A stretch of DNA of 64,000 nucleotides from Budorcas taxicolor (taxonomy: Eukaryota > Chordata > Mammalia > Artiodactyla > Bovidae), in NCBI RefSeq assembly GCF_023091745.1, contig NC_068913.1:15952001-16016000 (forward strand), given 5' to 3'. Below are positions 10,904-22,368 of this stretch, piece by piece; the stretch's first letter is position 1, and each line of letters starts with the position of its first letter. A program made the position numbers and the translations under genes. The notes below the pieces were generated by a model. It was not told the DNA's origin. It did not search any database and saw only the letters and a list, made by a program, of their open reading frames with translations.

Positions 10904-11707
10904 CTTTCTTATATGTAGAATCTGAATTTTTTAAAAAGCCAAACTCATAGAGAATAGATTGGTGGTTGCCAGAAGGGCTACAAAATGTGTGAAGGTAGTC
11001 AAGAAGTGTGAACTTCTAGTTATGAGCTAAACAATTTCTGGGGGTGTAATATTCAGCATGGTGCCTATAGTTAATAATACCATGTTATATATTTGAAAGT
11101 TACTAAGAGCGTAGATTTTAAAAGTTCTCATTCTAAAAGGAAACTGTAACTATGTGTGGTGATGGATGTTAATTAGACTTGCAGTGATTATTCCACAATA
11201 TATACAAATATTGAATCACTATGTTGTATACCTGAAACTAATATCATTTGTGTTTCAATTCTATCTTAATTTAAAAACAAATAAGGCCTCCAACAATAAT
11301 CTGATTTGTCATGCCCTTGCTTAAAGATACTACTTACTTCCCTGCTGCCTTCAAGATGAGTTTCAGCTCATACACACAGCTTTCCTCTCCAGCCTTATCT
11401 CCCTCCTCTTTGTCTCACATTCAATGCCTCAGCCACGCTGAATTGCAGGCAACTCTCCAAATATTCTGACTCTTTCTTGCTCATCTTAGTTCCTTCTACC
11501 CTTAATGCTATCTACCAATCCTTTTTCACCTGAAAAACTCCCTATAATCATACTGATTTAACAATAGACAATTTGTTCTTCAAATATCTTTCCATAGTCC
11601 CCCCAAGACAAGATTAAATGCCTGTCCTGGGTACTCCTGCCCCCACTATGTTCATCTGTCTACAGCTCTATCACGCTCTAACATTCCCTAAGAAATTGTC
11701 ATGTTGG

Positions 11708-11828
11708 ACAGGGACAGGGTCTTTTTCCCGGTGTTATTTCTTCCCCAGCCAGAGATTAAACCTGAGTCCCTTGCGTCTCCTGCATTGGGAGGTGGATTCT
11801 TTACCACTGCACCACCAGGGAAGCCCAC
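11708..11828 (-). mobile_element. tRNA-head SINE (Bov-tA/CHR type), antisense
   Basis: The plus strand ends TTCTTTACCACTGCACCACC then AGGGAAGCCC, the reverse complement of a SINE head; AGAGATTAAACCTGAGTCCC covers the B box. Confidence 0.85.
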
Positions 11829-12695
11829 AGGATGTGATAACGGTACAGAAAATAGGCAGGGAATGACTATGACATACTTAGAAAGCCAGATTAATATGTA
11901 GAACAGGTTCTGGCCATAATGAAATAAATTTAGATGTCAAAAACTGCAAAAAAAAAAACCCAAAAAACCAAACCTTGACTCTAAAAGCCTTTTTCTATGT
12001 TGAATGAATTGAAAATATCTGAAGAAAAAAATCTGAGATAAATCAATAACATTATCATTACTGAGAAGCAGTTACTTTCTCTTTGGGGGTGGATTTATTT
12101 TTTTATTCAGCGAGTGTGTGCTACTTGCATTTGCAAAGGCCCTTATTTGGTGAAATCCCTTCTTTGGAAAGTGTAACAGTCAATTATCTACTTATAAAGG
12201 AGGGAAGATAATATCATTAGAAACATTTACTCTTGTAAATTTACATAAATGTAGAATGCAAACAAAATAACATTTTCTGGATAGCCCCATGCAACTTAGC
12301 GCTTGGGGAGAAAATAAAAATTGACTACAGATTTCTGGTATTTTTCTTTTATAAACTATTAAGTAATTTGGAGTGACTAATCCAGCTGTCGTTACTCAAT
12401 CATCTGGCTTGCTTCTGGCAAGAAACACATTAACGGGTAGAAATCAGAGGGGACATTATAATTAGAAGAGCAAAGAAGAACCATATAATGCTATCCTTTA
12501 AGAATCACCTATTGTTGAGGAACTTATATTGTAACACTTTAATTCTGGTCAAATCAGTCACCCTCATCTGACAAAAGTGTTTCTCTTTGCCCTTCCACCA
12601 AACTTCCTGCTGCAGCTCTGCTTTTACCTGAGTCCTACTGTGTGGATTCATGTTGCTGGGCAAAATAATAATAAAAAATGATTATTTTACATTCA
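11829..12695. other. Unique AT-rich sequence
   Basis: No recognised repeat apart from an A-rich patch at 11948-11975; no reading frame of note. Confidence 0.55.
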
Positions 12696-12795
12696 GGGGG
12701 TGGGGGGTGGCTGGAAAGGAGAGAGAGGGAGGGAGGGAGAGAGATGTGGGGGTCAGGGAGAGAAGAAGGAAAAAAGAAGGAATGAAAGGGGGAAA
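12696..12795. repeat. Purine-rich low-complexity tract
   Basis: About 100 nt of almost uninterrupted G/A (GGGTGGGG, GAGAGAGGGAGGGAGGGAGA, AAGAAGGAAAAAAGAAGG). Polypurine of this kind can adopt triplex or G-rich structures. The minus-strand open frame across it is an artefact of composition. Confidence 0.85.
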
Positions 12796-13287
12796 TGAAT
12801 GAAATTCTCTGCAGAGGTACTGGAAGCCAATTCATATGGTTAAGGCCTTGTCAAGGCCTACCATCTTGCTCTGGCTCTATTCTTTCTGAAACTTCAACAC
12901 CTTGGCATAAAACTGTCACCTCTGTAAAACTTCTTGGGTGAAAGACAGCCTGAATGTATTTCTGGGAGAAATGTTTTCTTAGACACATTTTATAAATGAG
13001 GATACAGTTGGAAGTTCCCAGAAAGTACTTGGCTGGTACTGGTCAAGAAATTGATCTAGCTCTAAGTACCCTGACCCACTCCTGAGGATACCAAGGGAGA
13101 AGAAAAAGATTGAGGAATCCTAGAACCCAACATTCAAAGTGTGAGAAACTGCTAGGAGGACAGAGGGAGGTTAGGCCTAGGTAAGAGGAGCATGGTAGCC
13201 TAGAGCAGAAGACCATTCTGTCCTCTGAATCAGAGTCAGCTGAGGGTGGACGCTGATATTCTTTCCTCCCTCTCTGCTGCCTATTTC
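12796..13287. other. Unique sequence
   Basis: No recognised repeat; an 82-codon minus-strand frame at 13043-13291 has no recognisable motif. Confidence 0.5.
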
Positions 13288-13297
13288 CCATAGAATA

Positions 13298-13575
13298 CTA
13301 CTACTACTACTACTACTAAGTCGCTTCATTCGTGTCTGACTCTGTGTGACCCCATAGACGGCAGCCCACCAGGCTCTGCCGTCCCTGGGATTCTCCAGGC
13401 AAGAACACTGGAGTGGGTTGCCATTTCCTTCTCCAATGCATGAACAGAAAAGTGAAAGTGAAGTCGCTCAGTTGTATCCAACTCTTAGCGACCCCATGGA
13501 CTGCAGCCCACCAGGCTTCTCCATCCACGGGATTTTTCCAGGCGAGAGAACTGGAGTGGATTGCCACTGCCTTCT
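13298..13575 (-). mobile_element. Bov-A2 SINE, antisense
   Basis: Two antisense Bov-A units (AGTCGCTTCATTCGTGTCTG and AAGTCGCTCAGTTGTATCCA starts) with a (CTA)n tail variant at 13298-13318. The exact target-site duplication CCATAGAATA lies at 13288-13297 and 13576-13585. Confidence 0.95.
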
Positions 13576-13869
13576 CCATAGAATAGGTGATTGCAATTCA
13601 GAGAGGCAGCTCTTGGAAAAAATAGTTCCATAAGCCAAGGCACAGGAAGATTTCAAAGCAGTCTGCCTGCTTGACGGTCAGGAGAGCAAGCAGAGTGAGT
13701 GATAGGAGGGTAACATAACGCCATAGACCTTCCTTGAGGAATATCTCCTTCCTGGTGCCAAATACACTCTGTGAGGTTCTAGGTAGGGTCTAGGCTTTTG
13801 CTCCTTCAGTTTGGAGATGTTGCCAGCTAAAGTAGTAATTTTTTGAGGTGTAAGCCTCAAAAGAAGAGA

Positions 13870-14930
13870 AACTGAGCAACTGGCACTAGATAAAGTACAA
13901 CTAATGCACTAGAGAGAAGAAGAAAAAAATGAAGCCAAATAAAAATCCTCGAAGAAATTAAGGGAGATTATTAGGAACACAAAACACACACAGATCTTTA
14001 TAAGAATGAATCAGTGGAAGAAGCTTGGACATCAGAACGTACGAGTTAAAATAGAGAGCTCGATACACTTGAAGATGAATTAGTGAACTGGAAGATCAGA
14101 TAGAGAACTCTCCCAGGAAGCACAGGCAGGAAAGTGTAAAGCAAAGGCATAAGATACAGAAGAGAGAAATTTGTTTAAAAAGTTGAGGTCTATGGAACAG
14201 GAGTCTTGGGAAGAGGGAACAAATAAAGGGAAGAAGAAAATTTTGCCGCTTGACAACATGGATGTCAAGTAAAATAAGTCAGAGAGAGAAAGACAAATTA
14301 TGTGTGACTTCAATTATATACATGAAATCTAAAAAGTTGTATTCATACCAACAAAGAGTAGAGTGGGGACTACATGCTAGAGTAATGAGGCAAAGAGGGA
14401 GATGGTGGTCAAAGGGTACAAGCATACAGTTATGAATAAGCTCTAATCATCTAATGTACAGCCTGGTGACTATAGTTTACAATACTGTATTACATATTTG
14501 AAAGTTGTTAAGAGAGTAGATCTTAAATGTTCTCACCACAAAAAAAGGAAAAAAAAATGGTAATCACGTGAGGTGATGGATATATTAACTAACTTACTGT
14601 GGTAAATCATTTCACAATATTTGAGTGCATCAAATCATCACATTGTACACCTTAAGCTTACACAATATTGTAAGTCAATTATATATTAATAATACTGGAG
14701 AAAAAGCAAAAGCCAAAACCAAATAAATGGAGGAAAGAAGATATTTGAAGAAATGATAAACTAGAATTTTTTCAGAACTAAGGAAGTATATAATACCTTA
14801 GATTTTAAAAAATCATGGATTGGTAAATTGAGTAGATGAAAACAGAAATCAAAAATCAAACCTGGGAGCAATATACTCACACTTTAAGACCATCAGCCAG
14901 AAATGAAAAATTCTACAAACTTTCAAAATG
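13870..14930 (+). mobile_element. Decayed L1M/HAL1 fragments, sense
   Basis: 13880-14235 resembles an L1/HAL1 ORF1-type region (GATGAATTAGTGAACTGGAA, GATCAGATAGAGAACTCTCC). 14250-14705 is an L1 3' end (GGTGACTATAGTTTACAATA, TGAGGTGATGGATATATTAA, CACATTGTACACCTTAAGCT). 14715-14930 again looks HAL1-like (GATATTTGAAGAAATGATAA). All are non-coding and diverged. Confidence 0.6.
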
Positions 14931-14939
14931 GGGATAAGG

Positions 14940-15085
14940 AATGGGGACAGGGAATTATATCTATAATGGAACAAGAATGAGATTGCTATCATTGACATTA
15001 AAGAAGTTAATATATGTAAATTGCTTAAAACATTCCCTTGCACATAATTAGCATTCTATAAGTAGTAGCTGTTGTTATTATATAA
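14940..15085 (+). mobile_element. MIR-like SINE fragment
   Basis: Ends with TGCACATAATTAGCATTCTATAA and TAGTAGCTGTTGTTATTATA (split), the usual MIR 3' end (gcacatagtaggtgctcaataaa...gttattatta). Confidence 0.5.
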
Positions 15086-15340
15086 CTTATCAACAACAAC
15101 CTTAGATGGATAAGATAATAGAGTAATATTTGTGTTACTGGTTAACACAAAGTGTTTAAAAGATCTCTGAACTTCAGGTTTTATATTCTCAGTGATGTAA
15201 GACTAAGAAAATATATAACAGAAGATTCATTAAATACACTCTTGGACAAATATTTACAGAGGAAGAGAAATAGATATTGCAGGATTCTATAGTTTTATAG
15301 GGAGTCAAGTTTGATTTCATACTACAAAGAAAGAATCAGG

Positions 15341-15454
15341 GGACTTCCTGGTGGTCCAGTGGTTAAGACTCTATGCTTCCATAGGGGGCATGGGTTCGAT
15401 CCCTGGTCCCACATGCTGCACAATGTGGCCCCCCAAAAAGAAAAGAGAAAATGC
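15341..15454 (+). mobile_element. CHR-type tRNA-Glu SINE
   Basis: GGACTTCCTGGTGGTCCAGT, GGTTAAGACTCTATGCTTCC and GGGTTCGATCCCTGGTC (B box) then an A-rich tail. The exact target-site duplication AAGAATCAGG lies at 15331-15340 and 15455-15464. Confidence 0.9.
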
Positions 15455-15464
15455 AAGAATCAGG

Positions 15465-16317
15465 AAGAGAAACAAGATATGTCTATAATAATTCCAGACA
15501 AATCCTATGTAATACCAAAATCACCAGAAGCAGAGCAACCAGAGAAAAGTGAACATATGCTGAACTAAATCTGTTTTTTGTAAATGAGAGAGTGGCAGTT
15601 ATAGATATTATTAGCTCATGAAATTAATGAGGAAAACATTCATTTTAATAAATTAAGTATCAGTGAAAAATAAAATGCTATAGTATGTAACTTTCAAACT
15701 AGCAGAAGAAAATTCCATATTTCTAAGCAAGTTAAGAGTCTTAGGCTAGGTATCCCCGAGAAAGCAGAATCGGACACAAGGGCTTATATGCAGATAGTTT
15801 ATTTGGGAAAGAGATTGCAGTGAGTAGGAGTGGGGGACTGGAGGAACAAAATAGAAAGAAGGGAGGAAAAGCCAAAATGCATTATGGAGCTGCGGACAGA
15901 GAAAGAGTGGTCCTGATGGGACATTTTAAGAAGTTGTGGGAAATGTTCCTAGCAATTGTCTGGCTCCCCAAGGACTGAAAGAAAAGAATGTAGTGCCCAT
16001 GAGCTGCAAAGTGACACTTTCGGTCTGCCCATGAATAAACAGACCATGCCATGCTGCTGTATCAGATAAGCCTTGGGGCAGAAAGCAAGAAGCAAGAATT
16101 AGAAGATGCAGCTTAGTCAGGGCACTGTTAGGACACACCCCTGTAAAGGTGATCACTTCAAGAAAGACTAGAGTAAAACGTAGGGTGAGAATATGTAAAA
16201 CAAGGCGCAAGAGCTACCTGATACCATAGGAAATAAAGATAAAACAAAACACAAAATGAATACCAAATAAAACACAAAAACAATGATAAAGAAAACACAA
16301 AATTGTATTTTAGAAAT
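15465..16317. other. Unidentified sequence
   Basis: No confident repeat. 15745-16200 has the feel of an old LTR or MER element (GGGCTTATATGCAGATAGTT TATTT...) but I cannot place it. The 94-codon minus-strand frame 15926-16210 shows no motif. Confidence 0.4.
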
Positions 16318-16324
16318 GGTAATG

Positions 16325-16434
16325 ATTTAGTCACTCAGTCATGTCCAACTCTTGTGATCCCACGGACCATAGCCCACTAGGCTCCTCTGTCCATGGCATT
16401 TTCTAGGAGAATACTGGAGTGGTTTGCCATTTCA
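16325..16434 (-). mobile_element. Bov-A/Bov-tA fragment, antisense
   Basis: TTAGTCACTCAGTCATGTCC, TAGCCCACTAGGCTCCTCTG and ACTGGAGTGGTTTGCCATTT: antisense Bov-A body without the tRNA head. Confidence 0.85.
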
Positions 16435-16454
16435 GTCCTAGTAAATAATAATGA

Positions 16455-16650
16455 GGCTTCCCTGGTGGCTCAGATGGTAAAGAATCTGCCTGCAGTGTAG
16501 GAGACTCGGGTTTGATCCCTGGGCCTGGAAGATGCCCTAGAGAAGGCAATGGCAACCCACTCCAGTATTCCTGCCTGAAGAATTCCATGGACAGAGGAGC
16601 CTGGCAGGCTATAATCCATGGGGTCACAAAGAGTTGAACACGACTGGGTG
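16455..16650 (+). mobile_element. Bov-tA SINE
   Basis: GGCTTCCCTGGTGGCTCAGA head, GGGTTTGATCCCTGGGCCTG (B box), then the Bov-A body to GGGTCACAAAGAGTTGAACA. Lies 20 bp from an inverted Bov-A copy. Confidence 0.9.
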
Positions 16651-16969
16651 ATATAATTAAGATCAATATGAGTAAACTCACCAGTAAATGTTCAGATTCA
16701 AAAAGAGAACAAAACTGAGCAGCATGTTCTTAAGAAGAAAGAAATTTTAAATGAAAAAATCCAAAAAAGTTGAAAATGAAAGATTAGAATAATACCTATC
16801 AGGCAAATTTCAAACCATTAAAAGTAGTACTACACGTGAAGAGTTTTTAAGACATAACTCAGTAACTGATCCTTCAAGAGTCAAAAATAAGAAACAACTT
16901 ACAATATTTAAACAGCTAATATATTTGAACTAATAGATATGTACAGAAATGTATGCCTATTAAACAAAA

Positions 16970-17090
16970 AATGCATATTCTTTTATTTCTATTTATTATT
17001 ATTTTGTTGAGTATAGTTGACTTAAAATATTATATTAGTTTCATATATACACATATTGATTTGATATTTTTGTTATATACATTTTGAGAA
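16970..17090 (-). mobile_element. L1 3'-UTR fragment, antisense
   Basis: TTGTTGAGTATAGTTGACTT, AAAATATTATATTAGTTTCA and ACACATATTGATTTGATATT: an old L1 3' end similar in layout to the one at 859-1024. Confidence 0.55.
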
Positions 17091-19171
17091 AAACATAAAA
17101 TGTATAATTGGCCCAAGAAGAAATAGAAAAGTTTAATAGACTAATACAATTAAACTTTTATGGTAATCTAAGCATTTGTGCAATTTTATAGTAGAGTTTT
17201 ACTGAATTATTAAAGAACTGTTCAACTTTATATGAGTTATTCCAGAAAAATAGAAAAAGAGGGAAAGCAGCCTAAGTAAATTTACCATGCTAGTAAGATC
17301 TTGATTTCAAACCCAGATGAGAACACTGTAAGAAGCAATATTACTTATAAACATAGATGAGAAAATTCTAAGCACAGTTATTTGCTAATAGAACCGGTGT
17401 ATTTTTAAAACCAGAAATATGATCAAGAAGTTTTTGTTTTGAGAATACAAAGGTGGTTTAACATAAAATCTACATATTAAGGGACTAGAAAAAAATTTTA
17501 TTGTTCAAATTGCTGGAAAAATAATTTGGTAAGGACTATTTTAAAAAACTTTTTTTAGAAGTATAAGTTTTCCCTAGATATAAAGATAGGCTTTATATCT
17601 ACTGGCTACCCTATAGCCACTTTATATCTACTAACCTTTATAACCAACATCTTACTTTATAGAGAAACTTAGAAGGTTGGCTGCAATCATAATGTGATAT
17701 GATAACAGGAGTTCTGGCCATACAGTAGTACTCAAAAATAGCATAATAGATACAGGATTGGAAAGGAACAAATAACTGCCATTTTTCAGGTCTATATTAA
17801 AAAATTTCAAAGGAGTCAGCAGACAAAATATTGAAATATTGAAAGTGTTGTAAAAGTTCAGCAAATTTGCCAAACAAAATCAGCTTAAAAACTTCAACCA
17901 GCAATAATTAGCTAAAAATATAAGTAGAAAGGAGATACCATTTATGGTAATAATAAAAACTGTGGTGTCTAGACACGAACTTAATGGAAGTTAATATACA
18001 CAAGAACTCATGGAAAGTTTTAAAGCTCTAGCAAGAATGTAAGAAGAGAATCTGAGTAAACAGATAAAATAAAAACATAATATTTTTCTCTTAATATTGA
18101 CCTAAAAATGTTAGCGAAATTCCAGCAGAATGTTTTCAGATTTTAAGATTTATATGGAAGAATAAAAGTCTCCAAATTACTAGGTAAATTTTTAAATAGA
18201 ATAGCAAAGCTGGATGACAGCTTAGACTTAAAGATACACTTCCAACCTTAGCAATAACAGCAATTGTGGTATTGGTATAAGAATAGATGAAGAGAGCAAT
18301 ATGATTGAACAGAGAGCTTGTAAACAGACCAATAGGTATATGAAACCTAGTTTATGACTGAGGAAGCGTTATAAAGCAGTAGAGAAAAATAAATTTTTAA
18401 CATATTATTCTGGCTCTGCTGGTTTACCATGTGAAGAAGAATAAAGTAGCTTTTTACTTTACACAAAGTAACTCCATACAAAGTATACACAAAGATAACT
18501 CCAAATAAATGAAAAACCAAAAAGTGCAAGGTTAAACTATAAAGCTAATATATAGAATGTAAAGGAAAATTTTCTAACTCTATCTTAAGGAATGGCTTCT
18601 TGGATGAAGTATAAATGATGCTGCCCAAAACTGATGGCTATAACTGTGCAAAATTTAAGAATTTCTGTTTAGTGAAGGGTACTATAGACAAAGCTAACAG
18701 GTCACTGGAAGAAAATATGTGCTAGCTCTAAAACTAGAATAAACAAAGAACGTCTCTAGTAACTACAAACCAAAAACTGCAGGGGATAAAAAGGACCATG
18801 GCTATAGAAATGATTCACAAAATGAAAAATCCAAATAGCATTAGCTATTTGTATGAAAAGATGCTCTACCTCACCAGTAAGCAGGAAAAAATAGAAAATT
18901 TAAATAACTGTTTAATATCATATTTTACTGATTTGAGAGGCAAAAGTTAGAAAAAAGATAATATCAAGTAAAATCTAGGTGGAAACCGGAAAAGGGAAAA
19001 CCGGAAGTAGGGTTGGAAACAGGAAGAGCCATTCTGGAGAGCAGTCTGTCACTACTTATGTTTAAAAAAGTATACAGATAGATATAGCTCTATCTATTCA
19101 GTTTCCTATAAATCCTGTTCCTTCATTTATACCCCACAAAATATTCTCACAGATCCATAAATAGCCGCATA

Positions 19172-19441
19172 CTGCTGCTGCTGCTGCTGCTAAGTCGCTT
19201 CAGTCGTGTTCGACTCTGTGCGACCCCATAGGCGGCAGCCCACCAGGCTCCCCCGTCCCTGGGATTCTCCAGGCAAGAACAGTGGAGTGGGTTGCCATTT
19301 CCTTCTCCAATGCATGAAAGTAAAAAGTGAAAGTGAAGTCACTCAGTCGTGTCTGACTCTTTGCGACCCCATGGACTGCAGCCTACCTGGCTCCTCTGTC
19401 CATGAAATTTTCCAGGCAAGAGTACTGGAGTGGGGTGCACT
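19172..19441 (-). mobile_element. Bov-A2 SINE, antisense, (CTG)6 tail
   Basis: (CTG)6 then AAGTCGCTTCAGTCGTGTTC (unit 2), a linker with TGCATGAAAGTAAAAAGTGA, and AGTCACTCAGTCGTGTCTGA (unit 1). Inserted in the decayed L1. Confidence 0.95.
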
Positions 19442-19920
19442 GGGTGGTATATAAACAGAGTGGGGACAACCCTGGTGCAACCACTAGGGGAATACATAAA
19501 TAAAATGTAACCAATGAATATTTGGAATACCATATAGCAGTTAGAATCATACCCTGGACATACATAGAGCAACATGGATAGATGTCATAAACATACTGTT
19601 GGTGACAAAAGTGATGCACATATCAATGCAGTTTTCAAAGATATGTGCATATCAAATGCTATATTAAGCAAATTAGAATGTCTATTGGTGAATGGAGTGG
19701 GTATTGAGATTGAAAGGAGAAAAATAAGAAATAAAACATGAAAAAATATCTACATAAAGCCAGGAACCCAAGAATACATTAAACATAACCATGTTTCCAG
19801 AGTCTGAAAGAAAAAAAATCCAATGCCTTATTCTCTAATTTTTCATACAAACTCTCCCATAATTCAAAATATAGGATGTAAACACATATACACACACCCT
19901 GTAAGAACCAAACCAGAACC

Positions 19921-20449
19921 AATTATTTTTAAAGCCTTAACTGGAAAGGTTTATTTTTGTTTCTAACAACTAGTCAAATCAATTAAAACATTTATGCTCA
20001 TTTGTTCTTTTATTTTCTTCTCCTTACACAGATTTCTCTGCACAGTCAGCACCACACCCCCACATCAGTTACTCTGCACAACTTTGGTGAATCAGTAAAA
20101 TTAAATGCTGAAAGTAACTTGTAAAACTAAACATAAAATTAATTTATTCAAGTGTATCTCCTCCAGGTATTGAATCTTTGTACTGGTTAATTGGAAAATC
20201 GGGTAATTATACAGCAATTTTGACTAGTAAATTGCCAGCATGAAATTAAACACTGTACTTCTCCTCTTGCTTAGTAGCAAAGTTCTCATCAGAAATGTCA
20301 GGAAGGTTTTTTACCAAAGTCATTGAAAGAGAAAGCTCAGTTTTCAAACAGAGTTTATTAACTTCTTAAGAAACTGAAAAAATATAATGGTTAACTAGAA
20401 TATTGCTACCCTCCAAAACAATACCATTAAAAATATTCAGATGTAAATA
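19921..20449. other. Unique AT-rich sequence
   Basis: No recognised repeat or reading frame. Confidence 0.5.
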
Positions 20450-20610
20450 GTTAACATTTAGTATGAGCTTGCTGAGTTCTCTGCAATAGTTAAGTGACTT
20501 ATAAAGTAGTTGCTGTCATTATTATCTTTTTTACAAAAGAGGAAAACAAGGCTTAGAAATGGAAAACATTTAGGTGAAGATAACATGGCTGCTAGATGGC
20601 CAAAATGATA
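20450..20610 (-). mobile_element. MIR SINE, antisense
   Basis: ATTATTATCTTTTTTACAAA AGAGGAAAACAAGGCTTAGA in sequence matches the antisense MIR 3' half (ttatccccattttacagatgaggaaactgaggc). Confidence 0.65.
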
Positions 20611-21442
20611 AAAAGCAGCCAGTTTTTAAGAGACATCTCCTCATGTCTGTAATAGGGCAGAGCAGCAGTTTCTGAATTGCAGGGTTAGTAACAGGTTAAA
20701 AGTAGGTGATGTGTGGACACATGCCCTTTCCTGGGAGATGAGATTCTGCTCCCCTGATGCCAGTTTGCTTACCTAGTGATCATTTTGGCCTCGAATGAAA
20801 ATGCACAACTTTCCTGTCCTCTGGGATTCATGATAGAAGACCCCAGCTCGTTAGACCTGGCCAAGTGAGACCCGATGCAAATATAATGAGCCCTGGAGAC
20901 CTACAGTGGTCTGGTGCTGGTTGTTTTTTCACCTAAGAACAAAGGAACATCCTCAGAAGCCCTTATTGTCTAAGAACTCTGTGTTAAGACGTAATGTACA
21001 AGGAACCTCTTCAAGGTCAGTAATTATTATTTATTTTTTCTTTCTCCTTTTCTGTGATCAGGTCTCAAGAAATGGAAGGCAGTTTCTATAACATACAGGA
21101 GCTAAAACTGCTTAAGAAGCAAGACAGGCTCACTAGTGGGTAGAATGTCATGATAGTTAAAACATCAGTTTATTTGCTAAAAAGCAGGTTAAACCAGGAA
21201 ACAGGAGATCTCTTTTTGATCCTTGCAGTTTTCTCTGGTATTGAACAACTGACCTATTTCTTTGGGGCCTTCATTTTGTCATCTGTAAAATAATGGCATT
21301 GAATAGATAATTTGTAATCTCCCTATTAAATTTTAATGTAGTCTTGGTAAATTCAATGCATAATTAGAAATACAATCAAACTGGAATGAGATTAAGGAAA
21401 CACTCAGAATACAATATTTGAGGGCTACCTATGTGTCAGAAA
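20611..21442. other. Unique sequence
   Basis: No recognised repeat. A consensus octamer ATGCAAAT sits at 20875-20882, which alone is weak evidence for regulation. Confidence 0.5.
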
Positions 21443-21546
21443 GGCTACCCACTCCTATATTCTGGCCTGGAGAATTCCATGGACTGTACAGTACACGGGG
21501 TCACAAAGAGTCGGACATGAGGGAGCGACTTTCACTTTCACTTTTA
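21443..21546 (+). mobile_element. Bov-A fragment
   Basis: CTACCCACTCCTATATTCTG, GGCCTGGAGAATTCCATGGA, GGGGTCACAAAGAGTCGGAC and a TTTCACTTTCACTTTT linker: one monomer with a shortened middle. Confidence 0.85.
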
Positions 21547-22156
21547 TGTGTCAATTCAGTAAATGTGACCTAAGGGTCATGAACAATAGCAGAACAATGA
21601 AAAAGTCAAAGGCGGGAGCCTCTGGGCATGAAAACAAGCACTTGTGGTTCTTAAATTTTGGAATAATGAGTCAGACCCACAAGGTAATCCTTTCATAGCA
21701 GACAGGTACAGCCAGAAGTTTCCTGGAAAGAGGCCTGACACACTAATTATCAAGGTGTAATTTTTAACTAGTGTGTTAAATGTGATTGCTAACATTATTG
21801 GAGCAATAGCCTTCTTTAGGGAATCTGATAAAATCTAGGTTCTCTACTCAGAAAAATGCCGATATGAACTTTACATGGAATTTTAGAAAATCGCAGACAC
21901 CATACATCCCACCTTCAGATTCACAGCCGTAGGATATAACCGGTCTCTATATCATTTAGAGATTTGGTTGACTATTTCCTTGTAGTTTCAATTTTTATGG
22001 CCTGACTCATTTATTCATTAAGTCTTTCAACAAAAGTTTATTTTTCACCTAGTCTAAGTACTGGAAATCCAAAATTAAAACGCACAATGCCTGCTTTGGG
22101 AGACTCTACAGAGGTAAGGTGGGCGAGCACAAACTAGGGGCAATATATGCCTAGGG
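21547..22156. other. Mostly unique sequence with a possible L2 3' end
   Basis: About 22000-22100 (CATTTATTCATTAAGTCTTT, CAACAAAAGTTTATTTTTCA, CTAAGTACTGGAAATCC) fits the antisense L2 3' end at low similarity. The rest is unassigned. Confidence 0.4.
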
Positions 22157-22368
22157 CAAGGTTTCTCAGCCTTGGCACTATTGAGTGTTTGAGTCAGATA
22201 ATTATTTATTGGGGGAACTATTCTGTGCATTGTAGAATGTTTAGCAGCAGCCCACTACTGACTAAATGCCAGTAGCATACCTACTCCCAATTGAGACATA
22301 CAAAAATGTCTCTAAAGATTGTCAAAATTCCTCTGGGGTAAAAAATTACCCCTATTTGTGAACCATTG
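22157..22368. mobile_element. hAT-Charlie-type MITE
   Basis: Inverted ends: CAAGGTTTCTCAGCCTTGG at the left and TTTGTGAACCATTG at the right. The interior has CATTGTAGAATGTTTAGCAG, ATGCCAGTAGCATACCTACT and AAAAATGTCTCTAAAGATTG, typical of an ancient MER-type element also present at 30793-31024. Non-autonomous, no transposase. Confidence 0.7.

Larger units (their letters stand above)
9991..11280 (+). mobile_element. L1 LINE 3' end inserted in the L2
   Basis: Sense-strand L1 3' end: AGAATATGGAGAAAAGGGAA, (solo LTR), GGTACAGCCACTATGGAAAA, AACTACCATATGATTCAGCA, TATTATTCAGCCATAAAAAA, GTGGTTGCCAGAAGG and ACTATGTTGTATACCTGAAA in order. It ends in an A-rich tail (11270-11282), after which the L2 resumes. 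Confidence 0.8.
9655..11700 (+). mobile_element. L2 LINE 3' region, split by an L1
   Basis: Segments 9655-9990 and about 11285-11700 are collinear with the L2 3' half: CTCTCTTGGATTATTACAAC, AGCCTCCTGAACTGGTCTCC, AGTAGCCAAGGTGATC, then after the gap TCATGCCCTTGCTTAAAGAT and TCCTCTCCAGCCTTATCTCC. L2 is an ancient mammalian LINE; it is the outermost and oldest level of this nest. Confidence 0.7.
16660..19920 (+). mobile_element. Decayed L1M/HAL1 LINE, sense
   Basis: Heavily diverged L1. Recognisable ORF2-type landmarks in order: GGTGGTTTAACATAAAATCT (reverse-transcriptase region), GAATAAAAGTCTCCAAATTA, GTATTGGTATAAGAATAGAT, GAAAAGATGCTCTACCTCAC, and near the 3' end AGCAACATGGATAGATGTCA. No open frame survives. 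It is interrupted by an antisense L1 3' end at about 16970 and a Bov-A2 at 19172. Confidence 0.6.
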
